Origin: Sceloporus undulatus
Lineage: Eukaryota > Chordata > Lepidosauria > Squamata > Phrynosomatidae
DNA: 64,000 nt
Reading direction: 5' to 3'
Assembly: GCF_019175285.1 (NCBI RefSeq)
Contig: NC_056527.1
Span: forward strand, 62,962,030 to 63,026,029
The notes under the pieces were generated by a model. It was not told the DNA's origin. It saw nothing but the letters and a program-made list of their open reading frames with translations, and made no database searches. Both the position numbers and the translations under genes were made by a program. Positions 44,237 to 56,665 of the stretch are shown piece by piece; position 1 is the stretch's first letter; the number at the start of each line of letters is the position of its first letter.

Positions 44237-46540
44237 TTTGCTGGGTAAACAAGACTTACAGTAGAGCATAGATTAGATAGCTGAAATTCCCATGATTTCT
44301 CGCCACTGATTCTGCTAACTAGGGCTGATGGAAGCTGCATTTGAAAGATTGCAAATGGCCCATCCTGTCCTAGCCCCATACAAGAGAATAAAGGAATGAG
44401 ACTGACTAAACAGACTGTTTCATTGCATCACTTCAATTTGGAAGGAAAAAGAAAGAGAAAAACTTCTAGAATGTGTTGGAGACAAAGAAGGCAAGCACAA
44501 TCGCAAAGATACAGAAAGAGATGTAACCACCAACACTGTCAAATGCTTAAAAACTTTAAAAAATAAAAGTTTTTTTTGGAGGAGGTTAACACTCAATGGT
44601 TAGGATTAAGAATGCAAGATGTATGCCTTCAAGAGAAATCAGAGGTCTAGGGAGGCACATAGGGAAAGTAAGAATGGAAAAGTCTAAAAGAAGCAAAGTC
44701 AAACCCAGTTCCTACAGTAGAACTAGAAAAAAGATCCCACTGAGAATCTGAAAGCAGCACTGCCATCATTGGATGTGTTTGTGTGTGTTTTCTGTAAATA
44801 TAGTTTGGAGGAAATGGAACATTAACTGTTGAAATAAGCACATTAGCTTCTTCAATTACTATAAATATACAGGTGAGGAAACAAAACCCATTGGGAACTG
44901 AATATTAATACATGACTAGTTTTAAAACTAAGACTGTAAGAAAGAGAAATAAACCATACAGATATAAAGCCATGTTGGATGTCTAAACCATCTGGAGGAC
45001 CAAAGGTTAAGAACCACAATTTTGAGAATCTCTCCATCTCTCTCTCTACTTTTCTCCTGGGATGGAATCCAAGGCAGGTAGTGTGCCACCTCTGTTTGGC
45101 CTTGATAATGTGAATTACTTTTCTTGGGATGCATGAATCAGTCTACACCCAGGTCATGTCAGTTTTACAAATATTCAGTCATTAATCCATCTATGATTTT
45201 TCTTTTCAAAACCTCCAGAGATATGTCATTTTGTACAAAATGTTTCCTAAAATATGCATTTTTCTGTGTCTTTGTTTATTTTTGCATGCATATCCTCCCC
45301 TAATGCATCCTCCTACACAACCTTTCCTAGCAAACATACTTTTAGATGCAAGATCTGAGGTGAGAAAAGTGCATATTTGAAGAAATACATAATCTGGTGG
45401 ATATTTATGTTCCAATCTATATTAGACCAGGAAGGGCAAGTTAGGCTGGTTATTTAAACAGGCAAACTAAATAAAATTCTCCAGAATTAATTGAAGCACT
45501 ACCTTTTCTGACCATTACTTCTTAAATGGGAATTACAGAAGTGAAAGACAAAAATATTTCTTTTGCTGTCTTCAAACAAAACAAAACAAACCTAGGAATA
45601 CTCTCACTGGAGAAAGGAGTAAGCACTACTCTCTCTATGCTGTTATATGTCTTGGGGCAAAGCAGACATGAAATAACTACAACATACAAAGGCTTCGCTG
45701 TCAAGTGAAAGGATATGACAGCTGAATATGACAGTCTGTGTGAAACTGCTTATTATTTAACTGAAGTGTAGGTCAGTTGGAAACTATGCTATTTCCCCCT
45801 CATACTTTGTGTCTCATGAAACCATGCCCAAAATAAAGCATGGGCAATGTCTAGTGGATGGCCTGTTATCCAACTATGTTTTACCTGTATTTTGTTTATT
45901 TGCTGATGGAAGATGGCATCTCTGTATATCAGCATCCGCAAATGCACACAGGGATGCACAAGAGCAATTCTGTGCACTCTAGCTCCATTCTCTTCTTCCA
46001 TTCTATAACAGTTTTGCTCAGATAAAAACAGAAGGAAGAAGCCTTCCCATCCTTTACTTTTTCTGTTATTCAAAGTCAAGGTAGGAGAAGAAACAAAGAC
46101 CTGATTTCAATTTGTAGACCAAGAATTGGCACCTGTGAATGGCTATGGGGGCACATTAGCCCCCTAGGAGACCTCAGAGGGCTGTATCTGGTACTCTCCC
46201 CAAATATTTTGCCACCAAATGTTCCTAGGGCATATGGCAGCATTTTCAACAGGCTTGGGTTTAAAAGAAAAGGCCTCTCCGGGGCCTACATTGAGCCACC
46301 CCTACCCTTGCAAAATATGGTGAAAATGCACTTATACCCCTAGTAGATATTTCAGAGTGTTTCAGGGCAAAACTCCCCAAATGCTTAAAATTTTTTTTTG
46401 ACTCCTGGTGAGCACAGGAGATCCCCCAAAATGGTGGAAATGCCTTCCATGCTCCTTAAAAGTACATTTGGGGGGCATTTGGGAGCCCAAAAAGGGGGGG
46501 GGGAATAGAAGAGAAGGGTTTTATTTTTTTGCATAATAAC

Positions 46541-46600
46541 AACAACAACAACAACAACAACAACTTTATTACGGCCATTTGGCCAGCACATTTTTGCATA
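46541..46600 (-). mobile_element. (AAC)n tract and short LINE-like tail
   Basis: A (CAA)n tract at about 46541-46562 followed by 'tttattacggccatttggcc'. Read inverted this is 'ggccaaatggccgtaataaa' plus (TTG)n, a LINE-like 3' terminus. No body attached. Confidence 0.45.
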
Positions 46601-46616
46601 AAATAGGCTAAATTTT

Positions 46617-46740
46617 CAGCCTTCCAAGACTCTATTCCAATGTGGCATTTTTGCTCCAGGATATCCCCTCATATCACCGCTGGCCTATAACTTTTACTGA
46701 GTAAACAAGACTTACAGCATTTCATAGATTAAGTATATGA
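46617..46740 (+). repeat. Short relative of the 43.3-44.3 kb L2 locus
   Basis: 'ccaagactctattccaatgt' and 'ccaggatatcccctcatatc' match 43303-43360. 'gagtaaacaagacttacag' matches 44243-44262 beyond that element's (AAT)n tail. The intervening ~870 bp are absent here. Confidence 0.7.
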
Positions 46741-49204
46741 ATCATCTTCACTGCATGAATAAACATGATTAGAGCATTAATATGTGCAACTTGTTAACCA
46801 CTGCAAAGTTAAAAACGTACATACAATGTTATATGAAAAAATGGGAAGCACATCCCTTTGTTTACTAACTACAGGGGAATAGACACTGTTAAATGGCCGT
46901 GTAGAAATCTCTCGTTTGAATGTTTTTAAATGGCCTGGACATTATTAAGTGAACATGCTGATTTTTTTTCATAAATCGCACTAGAGTGAACAGAATTGCT
47001 CTTGAGCATCCACATCCCTATTCTGCATAAATATGTATAAACTTCTGAATAACTACAGAGGGACAACCTTTTAGCATACATATGCTAATGCCGATATACA
47101 GAGATGCCACCTCCATAGGCAAATAAAGAAAATACAAGACCTCCAAACAATGTGGTTAATTATTGAAATGCAAAGATAATTTATTTATATAGGCAAATAT
47201 GTTCTTTTTTAAAGCCAACTGTTAACCATGCTAACAGCACTGTGGTAAAGCACCTATTTTAAGATTCAGAAAAGCAATGATGAAAATTGAGCTGAGAGCA
47301 CTAGTTTATCGTAGGTCAGTTCTCTTGTATTAGTTCAGAGTGTTGTAAATAATTGATGAAATGGCTGCTTGGGAGAAAGAGAGCAACAAACGTTAACAAC
47401 TAGATCAGGAGAAAGGAACACAAAATGGCATTAAATCTATTTTGACTAACTGGAAGGGAAAAGTATGTTCAAGCCTAATTTGTCTATGGGGCATACTAAG
47501 GGCTTAGTTTTTGAAGGCAAAGCACAGCATAGCCAGAAACCTGTTCCGGGACGTGAAGCATGTGAAGCTAAAGGCTATAAATGATGGTGTAGAGTGACTT
47601 TCCCTCCTTGCAGAAATAAGGCATAGAAGAACAGAGAAACCCTTCCACATAAGAACAAGGCAAGACCACAAAAGACAGTAGCATTCAGAAATTACAAACT
47701 GGGTATCTTCTTTTTTTTGTTTTACCGTTAACATCAGCTCCCATCATTAAATGGAACATGAGTCATATACACAACCCCTCCTACTCTCCTCGTAGTTGTA
47801 AGAATTCATTCCCTTAAGAAAATGTTTACTGGTCAGAAAATGTTTAGTGATCAGTAAATGTTCACTGATATGCAAATAAGGTTTGCATTCTGCTGCATTA
47901 TTTGATATGTCTCTTTGTAGTCACTGGAAATAGCACATTCTCCTCCAACTTGAGAATAGTTAAATTCTGCAGTGGGGAAAACCCACATATGTTTTGTAAT
48001 TAAATATCTTCTGAATGATTGCATCCAAAGTGAAAGCTTGGCAAAACATGGCTTAGTTAGTTATGAGAGCATAGATAACACACAAAAACCCATGAATGCA
48101 CAGCATTGAAGGAACAAGAGTCTTAACTTTTAGGAAGCAACTCACATCAGGAAGAAACTTGTATGTTCCAACTAGCTGCTATACAACAACAACCCATATA
48201 TGTAGCCAGGTCTGTTAATTAACTCTAAGCCCTAGAGCTAATACATGGGCTAACTGCTCCAAAAGTAGCAAAATTTATCCCTAAGAGATACTTTTTCTGA
48301 TGTAATTCATTGCTGTTAGTATCCTAATACCCATTCTTAACACCCCATGGATACTCCACAAGCCCTATTTGTTTTTTTAAAAAAAGTATGATGTTTCCCA
48401 GGATGTTTCAAAGTTTTGGTTGAGCTTGTGAACATTTCATAACTATCTCCTTGCTCCCAGCAGGTAATAACATCACCCATATATATATAGTGCCTATCTT
48501 CCCATGTAGAATAAAGGCAGGCTCTGCCTTCATCCAAAACTCTTCTGAGTTAAAACTTGGTAGACTTTTCATTCCATGTCCCAACAGTTTGAATCCACAA
48601 ATGTTTCTTTGGAACGTGCACATCTGCCCTCCTCCCCTTTCTGGATTCAGAAACCCATGTGGTTGGTCCAAAGACAGGTCTTCCTTTATGTCAGCTTAAG
48701 GCAGGAAGAGGACAAGGTTTAGCTCTAGAGCTGTATTTGGCCCCAAGGCTGTTTTTAGAGTCTCTAGGCAGGGCCTTCATTTTCCCTGGACCAGACCTTT
48801 CTTGTCCAACCTCTCAAGGCAAAATTTATTTTCTGAAAGCCTCCAGAAGCGGCATTCTGAGCTAGAACTGATCACAATTTCAAGCCTCCCAAAAACATTG
48901 TTTGATACTGAAAACTGACACATATCACTGCAATAAGGCCAGCTTTACTGGTGGTAAAAGATGCAGCAGGATGTACATCTGATGTAGTGAACTAACAGAC
49001 TTCTCCTTCCACTAATGTGCCATAGACTTGCATTAATATTTGTGCCCATGGGCTACAACCATTTCTTTCTTACCTGGAAACTTGTTGCACACCAGCAGCC
49101 AATGGCTTAAGAACTGGCTTTATTCTATAGACCTCTATTTTAAGTAGCACTGATCTACAACAGCCTTTTAGCTGATGAGGACAAGTATTCTATCATTGAT
49201 TGTT

Positions 49205-49280
49205 ATTTCCTGCATGGCAGGGGGTTGGACTGGATGGCCCTTGTGGTGTCTTCCAACTCTACAATTCTATGATTCTATGA
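49205..49280 (+). mobile_element. CR1 LINE 3' tip
   Basis: 'ctgcatggcagggggttgga', 'ctggatggcccttgtggtgt' and a doubled 'attctatgattctatga' terminal repeat. Clean 3' terminus. Confidence 0.9.
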
Positions 49281-51588
49281 TGTCAGTGGGGGAGGATTCT
49301 CTAGCTATCGGAACAGAGCTGAGCTATCCTTGGCCGTGCCCACCTTCTCAATATGGCTATGCATCCTCAGTTACTCCACTATCCTGCTCTACAAGGCCAT
49401 GTCAGGAGAGCAGTGGTGGCTGAGGATCATCTGCCCACATTCTGGATGTCCTAGAGGATAATGTCATCATTGCGCATCCAACAATCAGAATATAGCCAGA
49501 TAATCCTTGGCGGCCCTTCACCATTCCATGTCCCCTGCATGGTTATGCTGCGGGGAGGGACAGGAAAACTGTGAGTTTCAGAGGGGAGGGAGAATTTCTT
49601 TTTCCTGTGAGAACAACTTTGAAAACTGCACAGATTTCAAAGACTTTCTTGTAGAAGGGAGAAATCTGAATCAATTATTCATTTCCTCCTGCAGGAAAGA
49701 ATTTAATGGAAATTCACATCCCTAATGTGTGCAATTGTTGTACATAAAAGTGTACAAGATGGTGTTTCCTTAACCCCCCCCCCCCCAATGCTTCAAGCAA
49801 ACCTGAAATACAAAGGAGCTAGAGAGGAATACTGACTCATTAATATGTGGGAATAAACCAGGCTTCCATTCTAGTTTGACAGAGACAAACATTTTCAAGA
49901 CTTGCCGTATACACTAGGCAGAGAAGGGGCTGCCTTAAATAGCAGAAGTTAATTGTTATTAAAAGGCAGCTAATGGTCAGTTATTAAGTTTGTCATTACT
50001 GTATTTTTTGTATTTTTTACTATCAGGGAGGAGAATTTATTGTGTGCGTGTTGTGTTTCTTAATGTACTTATTACTCCTAAAACATTGCTTTTGAAGAGG
50101 TCATTTTGGAGGAATTTGGTACATTTGAGGTCACTGTTTTTAAAGTGTGTGTGTGTGTTTTAAAAGCAGTATGATGTTTTGTACTGCAATGTGTTAATGT
50201 TCCTCATCTATGGCACAGTACAGACTGCCCCTATGGAGAGAAAGTTTTTAATGGTGGGGGGCAACGTAGGAAAATGCATGGGGAAATGGAACAGAAAGAC
50301 CAAGCTGTATGTTATGGGAAGCAGAGGAGCTCAAGTACTGCACATACACCACCTTTACTGAGCTTTCCCTAGGGATACTAAGAGCTGTATATGAAATAAT
50401 CATTTGTGAATAAACAACACACTTATTATCAGGTGTACTAAAAGGTATTCTAGGCTTACACCAACATGAATTGTTATTGCAATTGACTAATCTCAACTCA
50501 TCAAAATGATTTCCCCGAGAGCAGCAGGATTTATAACCCTAAATAAATTATTCTAGGTGAAGTTACTTCAACATAAAACAAAGCCCCTCAAATGTTAAAG
50601 TAGTATACTGAATTAATGAGGTTTACACTGTCACAGCCACTGGAACTGCTGATGCTCAAGACAAAGTGATCTACAAATCATGACATATAAAATGTGACAA
50701 GAAAGCTGTGCTTTACTGATCAGGCAAGCACCTTTAAAAATAATCTCACCGCCTCTATGTGCCAAAGATACACACAAAAGGCTCCCACAAACAACTTCTT
50801 TAGCCAGGAGATACCATCTGACAACAAGCTTGCTCTCATCTCAGACTGCCTTCTCTTATCAGCATCCTTCACACTTTTCTGACCAGGGCTTCTTTACAGT
50901 CTCATGAACATTCCTGCAGACATCCTACTATGGGCTGTGAAGACTGGGTGTTCACATTGGATTGTTTTCAACGTATTTTCTTTACAACTTCTTTCTTTCA
51001 ATTTTATTCTGTCCCTGTTGCTTTCATTGCCACTTCTTTGCTGGTCTGTTCTATCTCTTATGGGGAAACAATGGCGGAAGATCTGTCAGATAAAGGAAGA
51101 GTGGGGAAAAGTGGCTCTCTAGATCTTCTTGGATGGTAAGTCTCTATAGTCCTAGCCAGTATTGTTAGCGATGCTTGGAGTTATTTACCAACAACATCTG
51201 GAGTGGCACACTATTTCTCATCCCTCAGATAAAGGGTCCAACCAGATCCATTTTACCATAATTAGGCAAAGCTCAAACAGCTACCTTTGCAAATAATTCG
51301 TAACATAACTTGTTACATAGCAATGGAACCCTATTCCAACATGTTGCATAGGAAGTGAAACAGACTGGACTAGCTGATCACAGCATGCCAAAATCACATA
51401 GTAAACAGTTATTGACGTAATTTTGAAATACACATTTCTGTTACAGGAAAGATAAGGAATGCTCATCAACACTGGCATCCCCAATGAGAAAAGGGTATCC
51501 CAGCCCTCAAGATACATTGCTAAGAAATGGGAAACACCTGCAAAAGTCTTCATGCACTGGGCCTCTTCTGGGGGAAATCTGTACATGC

Positions 51589-51994
51589 TGTATATACTCA
51601 TCTATAAGTCTAGAAATTTTAATCTAAAAATTGACCTCAAAAAACAGAGTCGACTTATCCACGGGTCAATATAAGTGCTGTACTTAACTCTTATTTTAGA
51701 AAAAGAACCATCTGCTGGTGAAAGGCAAGAATTTAATCTGTCCTGGAAGCACTGATCCACTTCAACTCTCTCATATAGCCAGCCTTTAGTATGAACACAA
51801 ACAGTTGGGCCTGCTGGAATTTTCTAAGTTCTTTGGCACCGTTTTCCTTTGCTTTATCCTTTAGATCCTTTGTTACACGCCCCTGAGTTTTACCCTTGAC
51901 TTATCCATGGGTCATGTCAAAATCTATAATTCTGGCCCCAAAAACCTGTCCTCCACTTATACATGAGGTCAACTTATGGTTGAGTATATACGGT
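51589..51994 (-). mobile_element. DNA transposon T3, non-coding copy 1
   Basis: Ends CTGTATATACTCATCTATAAG on the left and, inverted at right, CCGTATATACTCAACCATAAG. The interior 'gacttatccacgggtcaata' and 'cccttgacttatccatgggt' are inverse-related subterminal blocks. 406 bp. A second copy lies at 61816-62215 in the opposite orientation. Confidence 0.75.
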
Positions 51995-52610
51995 AAATAC
52001 ACATCTTTTTTTGCACAGAAAACTGTTTCCTCCACAAAAATACTGCATTTGCCAAAATCTACCTAGTGTCCAAATGTTCTGTGCAGGAAAAGCACATGCA
52101 GTTTTGTGGAAATAAAGTTTTCCTAAAAGAGGCCTCAAGGCTTCATAAAACAATAACAGTTTACCTGTAATAGAATATTCAGTAATTTAGATATCTTGTG
52201 TACCAGTGGACATGCACAAAGATGTCTAAAGGTCAATATAAATCTCTCTCTTACTACAATCAAATTGATTTCTTATAATTTTTCTCTAGACGTAAATCCT
52301 CCCCGCTTCATGGCCCTATTCAGTTGGGGAAACTGTTATCTATTTGTTAATCTTTCATGATAGGAGAAATTCTGCTATGTTTGTGAAAGGGGCAGTTATG
52401 ACAACAGTTTTATTTATTTTATAAAATACTATTTTGCAGTTACAAATGGCCCAATAGAACATTTATAGTCCATTTTCAGATTTTGAGATAAGTCATAATT
52501 GTTACATTCTAATGAAACAGGACAGCAATTTGAAAGAGCAGACAGAAGAAAGAGTAAAGGAGAGTGGAGACTACACACTTACATGGCTACGTAGCAAAAG
52601 AATTTGTATA

Positions 52611-52952
52611 CAGACTGAGTCACCGTTATCCAAAATGCTTGGGATCAGAAGTGATTTGGACTTTGGATATCTTTGAAGTTAGGAAATTTTGGAGTTTGGA
52701 GATATATATATTGGAGATGGGACCCAAGTCTAAACATAAAATTCATTTATGTTTCATATACATCTTTCTTATTTGTGTATCCTGATGGTAATTTTATAAA
52801 ATGTTCTTAATAATTTTGTGCTCGAAATGAAGTTTGTATACATTGAAACCATTAGAAAGCAAAGATGTCACTCTCTCAGCCATCCATGAAAAAAGTTTTG
52901 GTTTTTGGAATAATTCAGATTTTGCCATTTTGGATAAGGGAGACTTAACTTG
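52611..52952. mobile_element. Tigger/pogo-type element T2, full length
   Basis: Starts CAGACTGAGTCACCGTTATC after TA (52609-52610) and ends 'ggataagggagacttaactt' plus G before TA (52953-52954). Interior 'tgcttgggatcagaagtg', 'atgggacccaagtctaaaca' and 'gtttcatatacatctttc' closely resemble a Tigger-group repeat I know from mammalian genomes; its exact name (Tigger7-like) is from memory. Non-coding, 342 bp. Confidence 0.78.
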
Positions 52953-52984
52953 TAGTGGATATTAAATGACAGTAGAGCGTATAT

Positions 52985-53085
52985 TGCTGGCAAGCTTGGA
53001 AAACTACAGCTCCCAGAATCTTTTGTGTCAGCCAGCTGCTCATACTGATTGGGGATTCTAAGTGTTGCAGTTGAAAAAGTACCAC
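52985..53085. mobile_element. F3-type foldback relic
   Basis: 'ggaaaactacagctcccaga', 'gtcagccagctgctcat' and 'attctaagtgttgcagttg' show the F3 arm-centre-arm order. Confidence 0.55.
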
Positions 53086-53261
53086 CTACAAGTTCTTACA
53101 TTAGGTATGTCAGACAGTTTACAATTATTATTTGGTGTTGAAATAATTTCTTCTAGGAAAGAAGTCTGGCTTACCTGTGGATAATAAGCTAATGACCTTT
53201 TTATGGGACTAGAAAACTCCTTAAAACAGCTGGCCTTTAGAGAAGGGGTAGGAATGAGGTG

Positions 53262-53358
53262 CCTCCTCCAAGTGTTGTTGGACTGCAACTCCCAATTCAA
53301 CGCATTCAATGGTGAGGGATTATGGGAGCTGCAGTCCAACATCCTCTGGAGGGCTGCA
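53262..53358. mobile_element. F3-type foldback, best-preserved copy
   Basis: The arms TGTTGTTGGACTGCAACTCCC and GGGAGCTGCAGTCCAACATCC pair around a centre near 53311, and 'cctcctcca' pairs with 'tctggaggg'. About 97 bp. Confidence 0.75.
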
Positions 53359-54412
53359 TTAATTCAATCTCTGTTTTAGATTGAATTTAAATTTAAATTG
53401 CCAGGGGTAGTGACGGCTTGAGAGAGCAGGATGCTGCAACAGAGAGTAACAAAAGGAAGCAAGTTAAAAAGGGCATTACATGGCACTTTACTGCTTGGAG
53501 AAATACATTCAATTTAACAGGTTAACAAGACATCTTATTCTACCAGTAATGCATCAAAGCATCATGTGCCTATCCTTGCCAAACCTCACCAGTGAAAGGG
53601 AGACAGGTTTCTTTTCCATAAAGACATGTTGACACTTCCACTAACAATTGTCTTTAGGACAACATGGACCAGTGCCATGCTTCTCTCACTGGAGTACTCC
53701 CTAGGAATGTATTTCTTAGTGGCCAACAGACAGATCTGGAAGGAAGAATAGCAAAGAATCTACATAGCTTGCCCATCCTGTCTATGCCTATTACTGCAGA
53801 CAAATGGCCTCCTTGTAATTTTGTCCCAATAAATGTCTGCAAGGACCGTCAGGCAGCAGAAACATTTGTTTAATCACAGTCTTTGGAAAAATTAAACATT
53901 CTTGTTGCTTCTGATAGATACTGCCTCCCTCCCTTCCTTACTCCAGAATGTCAGGAGCTGCTATTTCTTTCTCCCTTTCTGCAGCAGAGCAGAGAACAGA
54001 ATACAGATGAACATTTTAGACCCGACCAATCAATCTTGTTTTAATCATCTTCTCTTCCTACAGAATTTCCTTGGGCAGCTTCCATTCCCTGTGCTCATGC
54101 CTCCTGCAGTACAGTCTCAGCTCAGTGCAACCTGGCTCTTTCTCCGCAAACAAAACAAATCAGTATAATTACTGTCAAGACTTCCACAGCTGCTTTTATC
54201 AATTACTGGGTACTAATATGGACGTTCTGTCATAAACACCCACTTGTACATAAAAGATGGTTATTAGTTTTACAACATACTCTTCTCGATCAAATACACA
54301 CACACACACACCCCATTTGGGGAGACCTAGTTAAACAAATATAAAGAATTTTTATATATCCAGAATTGACACACAATTGGGGGAAATGTTGGATTCACTA
54401 GCCACTAACCTA

Positions 54413-54647
54413 TTGCAGCAGACCCTTGTTATACGCTGGGGTTTGGTTCCAAGATCCCCTGTGGATAACAAAATCCGTGGATGCTCAAGTCCCATTAAAT
54501 ATAACGACATAGCAAAATGGTCTCCCTTATAAAAAATGGAAAATCAAAGTTTGATATTTGAAATTTATACTTTTTTGGAACATTTTCAAACTGTGGATGT
54601 TTAAATCCATGTATAAAAACACCCGTGTATAAGAAGGGCTGACTGTA
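54413..54647. mobile_element. Tigger/pogo-type element T1
   Basis: 'cagacccttgttatacgct' at left and 'taagaagggctgactgta' at right, with 'ggataacaaaatccgtggat' inside, the same order as 21573-21800. About 233 bp. Confidence 0.78.
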
Positions 54648-54970
54648 GTGACATTTATTTTGGGTGACCCAGAATGACACTATCTGTCTTCCTGTGGCTG
54701 TGCATGCCGTGTTTGATTAGTGACAATCACTGAGAAAATTAATGGCTATGGCCCTACTGATTTCCCACAGATCTTGACTGTATGCTGCATTTTTGCTTTA
54801 TTGATTCCTACATGATTGCCTGTCCTGCTATCAGCATTTTGCTTTGGCATATGAACATTTTGCAAATGTGGCTCTTTCCAGAACTGAGAAAATTTACCTT
54901 TTTTGGGATTAAAACTCCCAGAATTCCTCAGCCCCCATTCCCATTGTGGATTATACAAGTTATGGTCCCG

Positions 54971-55014
54971 AATCCATCCATCCATCCATCCATCCATCCA
55001 TCCATCCATCCATC
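54971..55014. repeat. (ATCC)n microsatellite
   Basis: Eleven near-perfect ATCC units. The 182-residue minus frame spanning it (WMDG repeats) is a product of this tract. Confidence 0.92.
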
Positions 55015-55907
55015 CTCTAATTTCTGCTCTTTGCAACATTTCCCTAAGGGTACATAATTTATCCAACAGTATTTTTAAGTGAAAGATGCAACAGATGCAC
55101 ATACCCACAGTCACATGGTCATCGATCAATGGGAAGTGACCCCAAATATTCTCATTGCAAATCAGCAAAATGCATCCAAATGATGGAGGACAAACTAAGC
55201 CTTCTTCTTCCCCTGCTATAGGGAAATTCGTAGAAACAATGGGAAGGATAAAAGTCCTTATTTTATGATATGGGAATGTATGGCAGTGTTTCACCTATGC
55301 AATCCTTTTTCGCCTTTGCATAACACTGAGTGTAAAGGTGCTAAATCATAGGGAGAAACCGATGAAAGTGTTAAGCATGCCTGTACACTCTACACCGTAT
55401 TTTGGAGTCTTCATATTTTGATATCTATAAATCTAGAGATAGCATGCTTTTGAGATCATGGCCCTTCAGGAACACTAGCTCTCTGTCCCAGGAAAAAAGG
55501 ATAATTTCCCCTGAGGCATGTGGACATCCAAATAAACAAAACCATCAAATTTAAAGTGCTCCTTTCCCCCCACAAGTAATCTGCATTTCCTCTTGAAACT
55601 TAAGACAAAGGATCTTTTTGCACCTGAAGCAGTAAGCCAATTTCTCTGCTTAACTCATGTCATGTTCTTAGCAAATCTTCTCCATCCATCCATTTCAGGG
55701 ATATCTTGATCCAATCACTATTTTTGTTATACTAAAATTAAAGCTACTAACCAGTCTAGAACTGCATTGTCAATCCCTGGGAGAAGACATTCAGCCTTTC
55801 TTACCTTGCCAGATAGCACATCGCTTGAGGCTACTTTTAAGATATAAATATTTCAAACCTAACCTCTGTGCACACAGTTCAGCCTGCATACACACCCACA
55901 CATTATA

Positions 55908-55917
55908 NNNNNNNNNN
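55908..55917. other. Assembly gap (10 N)
   Basis: Ten N, preceded by a CA-rich 'catacacacccacacat'. Such a round number is usually a placeholder, so true length is unknown. Confidence 0.98.
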
Positions 55918-56499
55918 TATTTTGTGTCACCCTCAGATCTCCTAGTCTAAGCCACTCCAGCTTTTTGCAGTATTTTCATCGGACAGGTAGTTATAACTGC
56001 GCTACAAACTCCTAAAAACGCCAGAATCATATTTCCATATTCTTCTTAATTCACCTAAGACCTGGAGTCCTCCTCAGTTAGTACTGGTATACGCTGGTGC
56101 AAATGATCCAAAGCTTACTCATGCCTCTTTAAAAAGCTAGTTTTTGACATAACGTTGACCATTGGTTGGGACTCCTCGCCCCCCCCCACCTGTTCTTTAA
56201 GTAACATGAGGTATATAACTCATGAATGAATGGGGATTATTAAGATGCCAAAATTATCAAGGGATATTTAAATAATGCTTCTAGTTGCTTATATAAATAT
56301 ATACACATTAAAGATCTACCTTTGTTCTATTATGTTTATATGTTCAGAAGCACAGTGCATCAAAGTGAATTCTATTTTGAGTTGAAATGCTTACTAGAAG
56401 TCACACAAGATATTTGCAAGGAACTACTCTTACCCAGACCCTATACACCTTGGCTATTAAGGCTGGCATGGGGATGGAGTTGGGGCATTGCATCCTCAT

Positions 56500-56665
56500 G
56501 AAGCATGCTCAACTCAGCCCACCAGGGTGTCCTGATGCCGTGCGCCGCTCCACATGGCACATGGCATCATGGTGCTCCTCCGGCGCTGTGTCTATACGAT
56601 GCAGCCCTGAAGGAGGGCCGTATAGCCGCGGCAAAGTGGTTATGGCACCCTCAAAAGGCTCCATG
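56500..56665. repeat. CpG-rich island in AT-rich intron, possible miniature element
   Basis: Contains 'gatgccgtgcgccgctcca', 'gctcctccggcgctgtgtc' and 'ggagggccgtatagccgcgg' in an otherwise AT-rich intron. Composition is like elements A and C, but I find no matching termini. Origin unresolved. Confidence 0.4.

Noticed and set aside
46130-46505. Possible interspersed repeat with C- and G-rich runs
   Set aside because: It looks repeat-like, but I find no second copy in the window and no known ends.
54746-55294. 182-residue minus-strand frame
   Set aside because: Held open by the (ATCC)n microsatellite (WMDG repeats); flanking residues show no domain.
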